Assembly (NCBI GenBank): GCA_030280995.1
Contig: JASXTE010000001.1
Location: forward strand, 13,611,001 to 13,675,000
Direction of reading: 5' to 3'
DNA length: 64,000 nt
DNA from: Hemileia vastatrix
Lineage: Eukaryota > Basidiomycota > Pucciniomycetes > Pucciniales > Zaghouaniaceae
Each line of letters starts with the position of its first letter. Positions within the stretch are counted from its first letter, which is position 1. The notes beneath the pieces are model-generated. The model was not told the origin of the DNA. It did no database searches and saw only the letters and a program-made list of their open reading frames with translations. Of the stretch, positions 9,381 to 20,204 are shown piece by piece. The translations under genes were made by a program, and so were the position numbers.

Positions 9381-10009
9381 TCCCCCTTTATAACAGGACA
9401 GTGGTTTCATTACTAAACCTGCCTCCAAAACATGTAGCGGCAAACCGAAGTCGCCATATATTTTACACACTTTTGCAGCATTGCATGGCACACGCTGATG
9501 ATCCCTCAGCGCTCCTTCATTCGCCTAGTTCCGTCGGCTTCTCACTTTGTTTCTCTCAAAGGACTTCCAGTGGAATTCAATCAATTATTCAGCTAGTGCA
9601 GTACTGTCGAAAAGATTTCCAAATAGAGAGAAAAAAGAGCTTATCCCGGGATTTGGGATGTAGCCTAGACTTCAATAAGGAAGCAGATCCGCAAAATGAA
9701 AAACTGTCTCAGAGAACATTGCACTCTTAACCAAGGTGTCCCTCACGAAGAGGTTGACACAAAGTCAATAATGCACCCAAGTTCCCAGAAGATTCAGTCT
9801 ACAATGTCTGGACGGCGCGACGATTCCGTAGGAAAGAGCAGATTCTAAAGAAGACCGGCTCAAAAGGTGTAGTCACGTGCTTTTTGAGAGACACCGATCA
9901 ATCGTCAAGCAAAGCTTGCGATAAGTGTTGTGAAGAAACCTACCCATGCAATGCGATTGAAATATTTAAAAAATTAGTGATCAGGGCTTGCTTGTGGGTG
10001 AAAAGATGA
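9350..10009 (+). pseudogene. Unrecognised ORF pair, possibly one broken or spliced gene
   Basis: A 126-codon frame runs from ATG 9350 to TAA 9728-9730. The same frame reopens after TGA 9755-9757 and stays open for 83 codons to TGA 10007-10009. Only two stops, ten codons apart, interrupt about 219 codons, in a stretch whose GC is above that of the flanks. A later start at MAHADDPSALL is closer to the TATA box. The second part is Lys/Arg-rich, then Cys-rich (ACDKCCEETYPC). I do not recognise the family. It could be a decayed gene, a gene with an intron covering the stops, or chance. No homology can be claimed. Confidence 0.3.
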
Positions 10010-10434
10010 GACTCTAAATACATAGAAATACCAAGGACTTTTAATAAATTTATTAATTTCTTCAAGCATTGTTGTGATTTAAGCTAGGATTTTACTCCGT
10101 TCTGCAGTTTTTTCTACTTTATTCAATAACTAAAGCATATACAGTGGCCTACTAATTGTTCTGGCCACTTTTCAAACCAGCATATCTCGCAAGGTTGTGA
10201 CAAGACCACTATGTAGCTAAACATTTTATCGCTCTTTACAATACACAGAATTTATTCATAGCAACAAATTTTAATTTCTTCCAGTAGTTTTTTTAAAAAA
10301 ATTACTTCATAAAGAATACCTCATTTTTGAGTTTCAAACCAAAAATTGCATCATATTGTCATGTGTTCTATCTAGAAGCCCTACTTCAACCAGGATGAAT
10401 CCCCCAAGCAAAGTGAAATTATTATTTTTCTTTG

Positions 10435-10747
10435 TCAGGGTTTCACCAGCAGGTGAATGGTTGAGGTGGATAGCTTCATAGTGAGACTGACTGCTATTTC
10501 ATTTAATGTCCCTCTGTGGTCTGCCGACAACCTTTGGAAAACCTCCCTGTTGTATCTGGGTGAATTTTGTTGAGGCCCACCACATTCTGGTAGGTTTTCT
10601 AGTCTACCATCCTCCAAGTAGTTTTGGGTGATGTAGTGGACTTTAGTGTGAAGAGCTTCAAGAAAATGTGAAAAATTGGTTTGCAATGGTACCAGAGAGT
10701 GTCAGTCCAGCAATGAGATTCCTCTGGTTGGGTGTCAGTTGCTTCTT
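10435..10747 (-). pseudogene. Tc1/mariner transposase N-terminal fragment
   Basis: From 10747 the minus strand reads KKQLTPNQRNLIAGLTLSGT, the first helix-turn-helix of Tc1-like transposases. A frameshift near 10686 then leads into GRLENLPECGGPQQNSPRYN and TLNEIAVSLTMKLSTSTIH, the linker and second helix-turn-helix. The frame ends at 10435 and the rest of the protein is absent. Assignment is by motif pattern. Confidence 0.6.
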
Positions 10748-10975
10748 AATGAGATAATGGGTCATAATATGGCACCAAATGGTGAAAAAGAAGCAATTTA
10801 TTTGAGAGAAAAATAAGTATTAACAAAGAGGGAGAGAGAAATGAAATACATACCCAATGAGAATCCAAGAGGTGAAGAACCAAAGAATGAAACTTGAGAG
10901 GGATATTACCAGTGATGATGGTAAAAGAGAAAGATGACGTGAGGGGAAAAACACAATTATGCATGAGGAAAGACT

Positions 10976-11505
10976 ATATCGTGTTTGCATTTTGGGGGCA
11001 ATGTCTCACAATGAAACATGACACTTTATGGGAGCTCATGTCATGCATAAGTTACATGACATGAAATCATGCAACTTTCTTTCTGTACATTCATCACACA
11101 CACACTGCATGACTTAATTACACCCCCCTACTATAATACCGCAACCCGGGAATGACTGGGGTTAGTCTCGTTGGTCTCAAATCCGGAATGGATATATATT
11201 ACTTTACTAACCTATAATACCGCAACCCGGGATTGACTGGGGTTAGTCTCGTTGGTCTCGAATCCGGAATGGATGGAGACCAACCGGGTGCGGTACATTT
11301 ACTATATACATGCGGGCGGCATTGTGCCCTAACCTAATTTACTAGTATCATTATTCTTATGTTACTACACCTACAAGCAACATGCATGAAATAATGCATG
11401 GCTCATGGGTGACATGTGCAAGATTAGATGTTCCATTTTATTATGATACATCATGCTCATTTTGCATGTGGGACATTGTCACCCAAAATGCAAAGATAAC
11501 AGTGT
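10976..11505. mobile_element. MITE-like unit nested in the Tc1 relic
   Basis: TTTGCATTTTGGGGGCAATG at the left end is answered at the right end by the inverse GACATTGTCACCCAAAATGC. The unit is about 530 bp and has no coding capacity. A local CATGTCATG/CATGACATG hairpin lies at 11037-11062. It contains the GC-rich tandem repeat at 11131-11300. Exact boundaries and target duplication are unclear. Confidence 0.55.
11131..11300. repeat. 81-bp tandem duplication that can fold into a nested hairpin
   Basis: CTATAATACCGCAACCCGGG starts at 11131 and again at 11212, followed each time by GACTGGGGTTAGTCTCGTTG. The second unit continues into GAGACCAACCGGGTGCGGTA, which pairs with its own GTTGGTCTC and TACCGCAACCCGG in nested fashion. 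It is strikingly GC-rich for this region. GGTCTCGAATCC resembles a tRNA B box with one extra base. Confidence 0.7.
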
Positions 11506-11764
11506 TTTGCCCACAGTGAGTGGTGAGAACACTTGGTAGGCCACTATGCAGTGCCTTGCAATATATCTTTGTCACCCTCTTTTTTTATATTAGTCTTGCA
11601 AACCTGATTTTATTACATTCAAATATTCTCACATGGTCAATGGAGACCTTGAGATTTGTAAAACAAAATAAAATAAAAATTTCAGTAATTTTTTCATATA
11701 TAAAAATTTGTTAGACCCCTAGTTTCTGGATGAAGAAGTCAGGATCAGAGAAATATAGTATTTG

Positions 11765-11964
11765 TATCAGGCTGAGTTCAAGTACAGAGACGTGAATAAC
11801 TTGATTAGTCAGTTGCCTAGAAGATTTAAATGGTCCTATATGAATACTGTAGCACAAATCCAATAAGTAGTTAAACATAACTCAATATAAGGGTTTCAGT
11901 AATTTTAATCTCACTAGTTATAAATGGGTTACAATCTAATAGTTGGTAGAAAAATAGATATAAT
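11765..11964 (-). mobile_element. Left piece of an old gypsy LTR (gypsy-4)
   Basis: It is a diverged match to the first ~200 bases of the LTR at 17432 (TCAGGCT.AG.TCAAGTAC, GTCCTATATGAATACTGTAG, GTTGGTAGAAAAATAGAT). The LTR resumes at 35466 beyond the nested TIR element. Confidence 0.7.
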
Positions 11965-11993
11965 AGGGGGTGTCAAACTTTACCATATAAGCC

Positions 11994-12549
11994 TGGCGGA
12001 CTTCAGTCTCAAAACGCCATTCCAAGACACTATTATAAATGGATTACTTGGGGTTAGGCATGTCAAAAATGAGGTCAAATACTTCCTACTCTTGCTACAT
12101 TTACCCAACCACAATTCAGCCCACCAATACATATATTCCCCCAATGCACTGTGCATCAAATTTCTGCGCCCCCTCCCCCACATCATTTTGTTTAATTTTT
12201 TCACCATTAGAATTACTGACTCAATTCTTTATATTTTTGATTATATTACCTTGATCTTTGTTCTCAATTTTGCTTCTTCAGTTTAGCTACTCTACCATTT
12301 AAAATTCATTTCAAACTCATCAAAAGTCAATGGACTTGGATTCTTGGTCTCAATAAGACATTGGATGAAGCAAAAGCTTGGATTCTTGAATGAGCTGGAA
12401 AGCCTGTAAATGTTGAAGGTGTAGTGAGAACTCTTAACAGTTTTATTGTTTAAACTTTTACTCCTGATCCTCCTGACACATGAGTTATATTTTTATCAAT
12501 CTGTGCACATCACAATGCTCTCATCCAATAAAGCCATGATTTTCAACAT
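11994..12549. other. Left interior of the TIR element, no gene seen
   Basis: AT-rich sequence with overlapping short frames on both strands and no recognisable domain, tRNA or repeat. Confidence 0.4.
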
Positions 12550-13047
12550 AATATTTAGCAAATTTGTGTGAGAGGCTCACTTTTGTAGTAGAAGAGACTA
12601 ATGGTGAAAATTATGGATTTCATCCATAATTTGTATCTCTGGCAGTTTCAAACTAATGTAAGAGGATTGCTTTTGTAATGTGAGAGTGCCACATTGCAAA
12701 TTATGGATGAAATCCTTGATTTGCACCATCTGAAGTTGAAAATTAGTGCAAGAGGCACGCTTTTGGAGTAATAGAGTTCAATAATAAAGATTACGGATGA
12801 AATTCATTATTTGCACTATTGGCAGGGGCAAATCACTGCAAGAGGCTTGCTTTTGGAGTATAAGAGTTCAATAATGCAAATTATGGATGAAATCAATAAT
12901 TTGCACCATTGGCAGTGGCAAATCAGTGCAAGCGGTTTGCTTTTTCAATTTAACAGTTCAATAATGCAAACTACGGATGAAATCTATGATTTGAAACATG
13001 GGCAGTTGCAAATTAGTGTTTGGGGCTTGCTTTTGAAATGTAATATC
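12550..13047. repeat. 90-bp minisatellite, left block (about 5.5 units)
   Basis: Units repeat TGCAAATTATGGATGAAATC, then ATTTGCACCATTGGCAGTGG, then GCTTGCTTTTGGAGTATAAG. The spacing between ATGCAAA landmarks is 90 bases. One plus-strand frame stays open for 80 codons with a 30-residue repeat (SIMQIMDEI..LHHW..QIS..GLLL). The block is interrupted by the copia relic. Confidence 0.85.
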
Positions 13048-15918
13048 CACTAGGAAATCCGAGATATAAGTTTTCATCAGGCTCTCCATGTAGAAAAGCC
13101 GACTTTACATCCATTTGATGAAGCTCCCAGTATTTATAAGCTGCAAGGCCCAATAGGAAATGTAGGGTATTCAATCGTCCAGTTGGAGCATAAGTTTCGT
13201 TATATTTGATTCCTTCTATTTGAGAGAAACCTTGAACGCACAATCTGGCCTTATACTTGATTATATTTCCTTCGGAGTCAGTTTTTCTTTTAAAGGTCCA
13301 GGTGGTTCCTAGTAGATGATTAGTTGATGGTAAAGGAGATTCTTCCCAAACATTGTGTTTGTCGATGCTAGCTAATTCATTATTGATAGCTTTAAGCCAT
13401 TCATCACTCTCAGGTGAGTTAATAGCATCATAGAAATTTTTGGGAGTATCAAAGGGAGTGATAACCATATTAACTTGATTTGATCTTCTTTTTGATGTGA
13501 GTATGTTTGATGTGTCAATGGACGAGCTGATTTCCTTTGCAGTTCAAACATCTTTGTCAACATAGGCATAATGTTTTGGTGCTGGAGGAGCTTCGCTGGG
13601 AGTCTCGTGGGGGGAATTGGGCTTAGAGGGAATTGTTTCACTTGATGAATCGGCAGGAGTGTTAAATAATTGGTCATTTAGCGAAATGTTCTCTGGAGCC
13701 TGAGTTCTGAGGGGAGTCAGAGTAGATGTGGAAATGTATTCAATGTCAGGAAAGACAAGGGTTTCTGCGATTTGACCTTTGGATATTTGACAGGCTAAAG
13801 TGAAGGTATTCAGGAATTTAACATTATGAGTAATTAATATCGTATCAGTACTGGGTGAGTAGATTCTGTAATTAATATGTCCCTCACAATAACCAAGGAA
13901 GATCCCCTCTTCACCGCTGGAATCAAATTCTCCATTATGTTTAAATTTTTGTTGATAGTAAACTACATCTGACCCGAATGGATAAAGTTTTTGAGGAACT
14001 TTTACTTTGCCGTTGTGCCAGACATCCCAAGGTGTTTTATGATTTGGAAGAGCTGAAGTTGGTAGGATATTGAGAAGAAAAGTAGCTGTGTTAACAGCCT
14101 CAGCCCACCAAATTGAGTCCAGAACTGATTCAATTAACAGACATTTAGCCTTTTTGATGATGGATCGGTTACCCCTTTTGGCAATAGGATTCTGTTGAGG
14201 TGAGTAGGGGGCAGTTCGAAGATGTAGTATACCTTTATCTTTGAGCACGTTTTTAAAGGAGTTACTGGTAAACTCTCCTCCATTGTCCGTGATTAGGCAT
14301 TTGATAGAGCGTGAGAGCTGATTTTCTACCAGTAACTGATGTTCTCAAAAGACTTCATAGGTTTCAGATTTCAGACTCAGAAAATAGGTATGGCGATAAC
14401 GAGAATGACCGTTGACAATTTGAAAGAAATAGGATTTCCCTCCTTTAGATTCTGGGGTGATAGGACCACATAGGTCCATATGAATGACGTCCAACAGATT
14501 TTAAGGAGTTGGGAAAGTACCAGAGAAAGGTAAGACATGAGACTTAGCCAGAGCACATGTTTTGCAACTGAAATTAGTGAAATCTAAACCTGGATATAGT
14601 TTTTCAATGATTTGATTGCTAGGATGACCGTATTAATGATGGAGGAGTTTAAGATTTTTATCATCATTCAAGGTAATATTATATATTGACGAGTTGATTA
14701 GTGGGAAGGTAATAATACGTCCATTTACAGAACATTCAATATGAGTGGTGTTTTTGTCCTTGACTTTGAAAGTACCGTCCTCTTTGGTTAAGCTCCAGCC
14801 ATCAAGGAGTAGGTCAATAGCAGATATTAGATTAGCTTTGACAGAGGGAACATAGAGAGCATGCTCTATGTTAAAAACATGACCAGATGATGAAGTTAAA
14901 GTTACTTTGCCTTGTCCAAGGGCTAGTAACTCATCTCCTTTGCCATGGATAAACTTAGTTTTGAAGATTTGTAGTTAGAGAAAAATTGTAAAGAATTAAA
15001 AATAGAAAAGGAAGCGCCACTGTCCAGGATGGCGTGATTGAGGGGAATATCAGAAAATACTGATAAGGCCTTTGCATTGTTAGTGTCCTTGTTCTCCCTT
15101 TTTTTTTTCCGTTTGAGAAACTTGTCCCATTTTTCAGGATGTAGTTGAAAACAAGACGCCTCTGAATGAGGTGCCAGAGGGTTGTGTTTGCCTTTAGAGA
15201 AGAAAATTTTAGTTCTAGTGTCCATAGCTAAAACCGTTCCAGAGGTGGAATTGGTGGAGTTAAGCGTTTTTCGCCTGGTGACTTCAGTTTCAATATCACC
15301 AAAAATACTCTCAATTGTTGCCCGACAATTAGTGATATCGTACTTGCTGAGGATGATGGAGGAAAAGGTTTGATATGACTCGGGAAGAAGGTTCAGTACA
15401 TAATTTTCCATTATATAAGATAGGATGTTCTCTTTGAATAGATCCAGAGCAACTTCTCAAAGGAGCTTCATAGTACTCCGGAAGTCATCCATAGCCTCCA
15501 GTATATTGCTCTTGGTAAATTTAATCTTGAATAGTTTATTTACAATGTAGGAGCAATTTCGGCTTGACTTAGAGGCGTAGTGATCCTTGATACGTGTACA
15601 TAAGGCAGCAGGCTCAATGGCATCATTGTCTAAAATAAATTTGTGCTGATTGGGGCGATCCATAAACATTTTGATGATGGTGTTTGTTTGACATTGACGT
15701 ATATTAAAAATTGAGAGTAATTCTGGGTCGGTAGGTATAGGACAGTCCTTGTTAAGAAATTGATCCAGATTACAAACCGTGAGGGCATACTTTAGGTCTG
15801 TCTTCCACAAACTATAGTTTTTGTCATTTAACTTCTCTATACCTTTTATTTCTGAGTAGTTAGATGAGTCTTGAAGGTAAGAGAAGTTAGGCGGTGGGGC
15901 AGGAGAGGTTTCAGCCAT
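13048..15918 (-). pseudogene. Copia gag-pol polyprotein, broken and 3'-truncated
   Basis: The start ATG at 15918 gives MAETSPAPPPNFSY, then a UBN2-type gag (LNDKNYSLWKTDLKYAL). An in-frame TGA near 15460 precedes the rest of gag and the protease motif AILDSGAS (about 15030). After a frameshift near 14925 come an H/C zinc region and integrase core (HMDLCGPITPESKG, ITDNGGEF, then SPQQNPIAKRGNRSI where family members usually have an E in the last catalytic segment). Several TAA codons interrupt it. The reverse-transcriptase start follows (EWLKAINNELASI, WTFKRKTD, QMDVKSAFLHGEP) and ends at LYLGFPSGY. It is dead by several stops, frameshifts and truncation. Confidence 0.8.
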
Positions 15919-16029
15919 ATCGGTGTACGTGGAGGAGGACTCTGAATCAGGAGATTCCCCAATGGAAAAAGGTGTGTCGGGAACTTCCAGTTTTGTTTAA
16001 AGATTCAGGGGCACTGGGCCCATAACCCT

Positions 16030-16490
16030 GATAAGATTTAGCACCAGGTAAGTAAAGACTTTAAGGACACAAGGACAATAGGGAACAAGTAAAGGACAGA
16101 AGAAAGATTACCTGATAAGATTTAGCACCAGTTAAGTAAAGACTTTAAGGACACAAGGACAATAGGGGACAATTAAAGGACAGAAGACTTAAGGAACGGG
16201 ACAAGGGATCAGTTAATAAATATAATGATAATTAAAGATAAGTAAGAGAAAAGAGACTGGATAAGAAAACATTGCTGTTGTAGAGAATACGTACAAGATT
16301 ACCTGATAAGATTTAGCACCAGGTAAGTAAAGACTTTAAGGACACAATTGGACGGCAAGGACACAAGGACAATAGGGGACAAGTAAAGGACAGAAGACTT
16401 AAGGAATGGGACAAGGGATTAGTTAATAAATATAATGATAATTAAAGATAAGTAAGAGAAAAGAAACTGGATGAGAAAACGAGTATTAGT
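16030..16490. repeat. Leader tandem repeats upstream of copia gag
   Basis: Three copies of a block starting GATAAGATTTAGCACCAG (16030, 16114, 16305) each contain AAGACTTTAAGGACACAAGG. The first is shorter; the last two share a further ~100 bases. It probably belongs to the copia 5' untranslated region. Confidence 0.7.
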
Positions 16491-16525
16491 TTCCTCACCC
16501 ATATATGCTCTATATGATATCATCA

Positions 16526-16620
16526 TGTTAGGTTAGGGAAAGTATATGGGCATATTTATATATATATATATAGATAGATATATCAATATAAACATATAAG
16601 TATATAACATCTACTAAACA
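16526..16620 (-). repeat. Possible 95-bp copia LTR
   Basis: The segment reads TGTTAGG...CTAAACA, i.e. TG..CA termini in either orientation. It lies just upstream of the leader, where a 5' LTR is expected. No second copy exists because the 3' end is lost, so the call is positional only. It contains a TA/GATA microsatellite. Confidence 0.3.
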
Positions 16621-16634
16621 GTATAATCTTAACA

Positions 16635-17225
16635 GAAACATGGGCAGTTTCAAATTAGTGTTTGGGGCTTGCTTTTGAAATGTAAGAGTTCAATGATGCA
16701 AATTATGGATGAAATCCATTATTTGCACCATTGGCAGTGGCAAATCAGTGCAAGAGGTTTGCCTTTTCAATTTAAGAGTTCAATAATGCAAACTATGGAT
16801 GAAATCTATGATTTGAAACATGGGCAGTTGTAAATTAGTGTTTGGGGCTTGCTTTTGAAATGTAAGAGTTCAATGATGCAAATTATGGATGAAATCCATT
16901 ATTTGCACCATTGGAAGTGGCAAATAAGTACGAGAGGCTTTCTTTTGGAGAATAAGTGTTCAATAATGCAAATTTTGGATGAAATCCTTGATTTTCACTA
17001 TTGGAAGTGGCAAACCAGTACTAGGGGCTCGCTTCTTGAGTATAAGAGTTCAATTATGCAAATTATGGATGAAATCTATGATTTTCACCATTGGAAATGG
17101 AAAATCAGTGTGAGAGGCTTGCTTTTAAAGTATAAGAGTTCAATAATGCAACCTATGGATGAAATAAATGATTTGCACCATTGGAAGTTGCAAATTAATG
17201 TGGGAGGCTCGCTTTTGTAATCTAA
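16635..17225. repeat. 90-bp minisatellite, right block (about 6.5 units)
   Basis: Continuation of the array at 12550. Two unit types alternate (one with ACATGGGCAGTT and GTGTTTGGGGCTTG, one with CACCATTGGCAGTGG), giving a partial 180-bp higher-order period. A plus-strand frame from 16849 stays open for 123 codons with the same 30-residue repeat. The next stretch, 17226-17431, has nothing recognisable. Confidence 0.85.
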
Positions 17226-17431
17226 GAGTCACTGTCATCAAAAATTTTAGGGGAAGGTAGATTGGCACAATGCACTACAGAAGCACATGTAATTAAAGCC
17301 TAGATCAAGTGTAAGTCAGAAGACAAAATTTCCGCTATTTGAGTATCCCCCTATCAAAATTTTTTCAGAAGGGCCATGATGTTAGGAGTGACTTATAGCT
17401 TGCTACACAGTGTACTGTGCATATAAGAATG

Positions 17432-18931
17432 TGTCAGGCTAAGGTCAAGTACAAGGATGTGAACTAGCTTGAATAGTCAGTTGTCTAGAAGATTTTAATG
17501 GTCCTATATGAATACTGTAGTTTTAATCCACTAAGTTGTAAAATATAATCAAATATAAAGGCCTCAGTAATATAATTCTCACTATTCTTATATATGGCTT
17601 ACACTCTTTGTAGTTGGTAGAAAAAAAGATTATTTAATTCAGATACTATTCAAAAGTCTTATAAAAGTACTAATTGATATGTATTGTAATTTATTTGGTT
17701 ATATTGGTTGAATTGTAATGATAAAGAATGAAGAAATACAACCCAAAAACCTCCTCCTTTTATACACACTGAGTTCCCCAATGATTCCCTTGATATACCG
17801 CCCAATACACAGTTAATGACGCCTCTAAACAACTAATAGACATGCCCATCAACATTCCCAGTAACCCATGACATAATTAGAAGAGTAACAACCGCCAAAA
17901 TCCTGTAATAATAAGGGAAATCCATCAAAATTAAAGAAAAAGACAAAAAGAGAGTATATGCGTATAAAACAATAATATTAAAGACTAAAGGAGACTTTTT
18001 AAGGTTAATAATAGCTTAATAATAAGGGGGATTGACTGTAGAAATAATGGGGCTAATCCTGACATTATACTACGTGAAATTCCCATTCAAAAATAACCAA
18101 AATTGACTGAGAAACCACCCAAAAACTTAAAAAAGAGCGTGAGATGTGGGGTAACTACATGCAGTTCTTGGCAGGAGCTTTCACGGGTAAATCCTTGACT
18201 AAAATTAGGCGAATTTAAGTGTGGTGATAAAATAAAGTGCCAAGAGTGAGGTTATTAATGAAATTAGTGCATATAGACAAGGTCAATGCATTATTAATTA
18301 AGCTAGGACACTAAATAAGCGCCTGTCGCCTATTTTAGTGTGTTTCCCCACAGTGGGCGTAAAATGTGGGGTAATTATAGTGTGAAAAAGCTAACTTTGC
18401 TAAAAATGAAGCTATTCACACGGGAAAAAAGCAGGCAGTATGTGGCCAGTACGCAGAAGCCATTTCTGGCATAAAAAACACCAAATTTGAAAAGTGTTAT
18501 TTTTATGCATTTAAATAGCCAAATCAATAGTTCTAAATGAGCCCAATTGATCTGTCAAAGCGCAATTTTGATATTCTCAATTTTATAGCGCATATAGTCA
18601 ACTTTTAAGTGAAATAAAGCGCATTTCTTGTTTTTTGCATAAAACAATGAATATAACAGCTTTAAGTGTACTTAAAAATTATGTAGCCTTATACTTAAGG
18701 TTCTTAAGATTACCCTAACATATTCCAACTTAATATTAAGTACATAAGACCTATAAAAGGTGGATATATGCGTGTATATAAGGTGTTATAATGGCATTTT
18801 TTGTGTATTATCATAATTTTACTTATGTATACTATTTGTGTACTCTTATTTATTATTCCCATGTATAGTTCATGTGTTTAACATAACTTATAATTAATTT
18901 TTACTCAGTCCTGGAGATATACAGGCTGATA
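17432..18931 (-). repeat. LTR 1 (3' LTR of copy A)
   Basis: In element orientation it begins TATCAGCCTG (TG changed to TA) and ends AGCCTGACA. It differs from LTR 3 at about 20 positions counted by eye. Confidence 0.95.
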
Positions 18932-19112
18932 CTTGCCCACCCAAAAAAAACAATAAAAAAAATGATAAGTTATACATTTTATTTTATTAATTTGTAATTT
19001 TCAGGTATTCAGAATAAATCTGTAGCATTAAAGATTCAACTTTAAAGAAATAAAACATAATAAAATATTATGAGTACTGGTTTTTTAACCCCTCAGCTGG
19101 TTGAACAGAAAT

Positions 19113-20195
19113 TTATTTCTGTTTAAATTTTTTAAGAAGGGTGGATAAATTAGAAATTTCTTTTTCAGGTATCCATTTATCAAATTCATTTGATTTCCCT
19201 TTAAATCTTAGTAAATACTCAGTTCCTTTTTCTTTAGTAAGGTTTCTTTTCTTGAGTATTTTTTCAATCCCTGCTTTTTCCACAATTTCTTCAGGTTGCT
19301 TTTTAGGCCTTCCCCTTCTTTTTGGAAATAAGTCAGGATCATTTGCATGGTAAGGTTTCAATAATGAGATAGGGAAAACTGGATGTTTCCTATCATATGG
19401 AGCATATAATATGACTTCCACTGCATTATTCCCAACAATTTTATTTACTACAAAAGGTCCTACAAAGGGATCCTTTAATTTAACATTACCTTGTAAGTTA
19501 AAATGTAGTGTTGATATGAGGACTTCATCTCCCTTTTTAAATTCAAATTCTTTATGAGATTTGTCCCACCTTTTCTTTTCATATTCAAATGCTTTTTGGA
19601 TGCATTCTTCTGCATGCTTTCTACACATTTGTTGCATATGAATAAAGGATTTAGTGCCAGGGTGTATATCCAACCTTGGTAGTTTATTTAAATGATTTAC
19701 TGGGGTATTTGGTACATATCCCAGCCAGAGTTCAAATGGTTTCTTCTCTGTTACAGAATGAGTTGTGCTGTTATAAGCAAATTCAAGGCCAGGAATTAAT
19801 GTTACCCAGTCATGTGTGAGTTTCTCATTGTCTTTGTATTCTAATCCAAAGGCACAATATCTTCTGATCATGTCTTCTAGAGTTTGTATCATCCTCTCAG
19901 CCAGCCCATCAGTTTGTGGATGGTGTGCTGTAGACAATTTTAATTGACAACCTGATACTTCCATCAAAGATGTCCAGAACTCTGAAGTAAATTTAGGATC
20001 TCTGTCAGAGATTATGGCTTTGGGGAACCCAGCAGTATTCATCATCTGAGTCCACCATAGTAACGCCAAGTCTTTAGCAGATACCTCTTTATGGGTAGGG
20101 ATAAACTTACACATTTTTGTTAATCTATCCACTATTACCCAGCAAGAATTGAAACTTTCTTTTCCTGCTAATGGCAAGCCAGTTACAAAATCCAT
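19113..20195 (-). CDS. Gypsy copy A integrase with chromodomain
   Basis: Integrase joins the cDNA to host DNA. The core begins MDFVTGLPL. The catalytic triad is D2, D64 (IISDRDPKF) and E100 (DGLAERM), with the standard 35-residue D-E gap. A GPFVVNKIV / HPVFPISLLKPYH segment follows. Residues about 305-355 (IEKILKKRN, YLLRFKGK, WIPEKEI) are a chromodomain, which in chromoviruses guides insertion to heterochromatin. The frame is continuous with the upstream polyprotein except for one TAA at 20205-20207. This portion is therefore probably cut off by a nonsense change rather than being a true separate gene. The translation is identical to that of copy B. Confidence 0.9.
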   Translation of the reverse strand: MDFVTGLPLAGKESFNSCWVIVDRLTKMCKFIPTHKEVSAKDLALLWWTQMMNTAGFPKAIISDRDPKFTSEFWTSLMEVSGCQLKLSTAHHPQTDGLAERMIQTLEDMIRRYCAFGLEYKDNEKLTHDWVTLIPGLEFAYNSTTHSVTEKKPFELWLGYVPNTPVNHLNKLPRLDIHPGTKSFIHMQQMCRKHAEECIQKAFEYEKKRWDKSHKEFEFKKGDEVLISTLHFNLQGNVKLKDPFVGPFVVNKIVGNNAVEVILYAPYDRKHPVFPISLLKPYHANDPDLFPKRRGRPKKQPEEIVEKAGIEKILKKRNLTKEKGTEYLLRFKGKSNEFDKWIPEKEISNLSTLLKKFKQK

Positions 20196-20204
20196 GTTTA
20201 TAAT

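Larger units (their letters stand above)
10142..11546. mobile_element. Tc1/mariner-like element remnant
   Basis: The left end CAGTGGCCTACTAATTGTTC after TA, and the right end near 11514-11546, are inverted repeats matching at about 24 of 33 bases. Between them is a minus-strand fragment of a Tc1-type helix-turn-helix region; no DDE catalytic domain remains. A MITE-like unit (10976-11505) sits immediately inside the right end. The element is dead. The flanking TA is clear on the left and mutated on the right. The stretch 10010-10141 before it holds nothing recognisable. Confidence 0.65.
13048..16620 (-). mobile_element. Truncated Ty1/copia retrotransposon inside the minisatellite
   Basis: Minus-strand gag, protease, integrase and reverse transcriptase occur in the copia order. 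The element stops abruptly at 13048 in the middle of reverse transcriptase, where minisatellite sequence begins. RNase H and the 3' LTR are missing. On the 5' side are a repeat-rich leader and a possible very short LTR. Minisatellite flanks both sides. Confidence 0.8.

Noticed and set aside
12811..13053. CRISPR-like array
   Set aside because: Units are contiguous 90-bp tandem repeats without unique spacers, in a eukaryotic transposon context.
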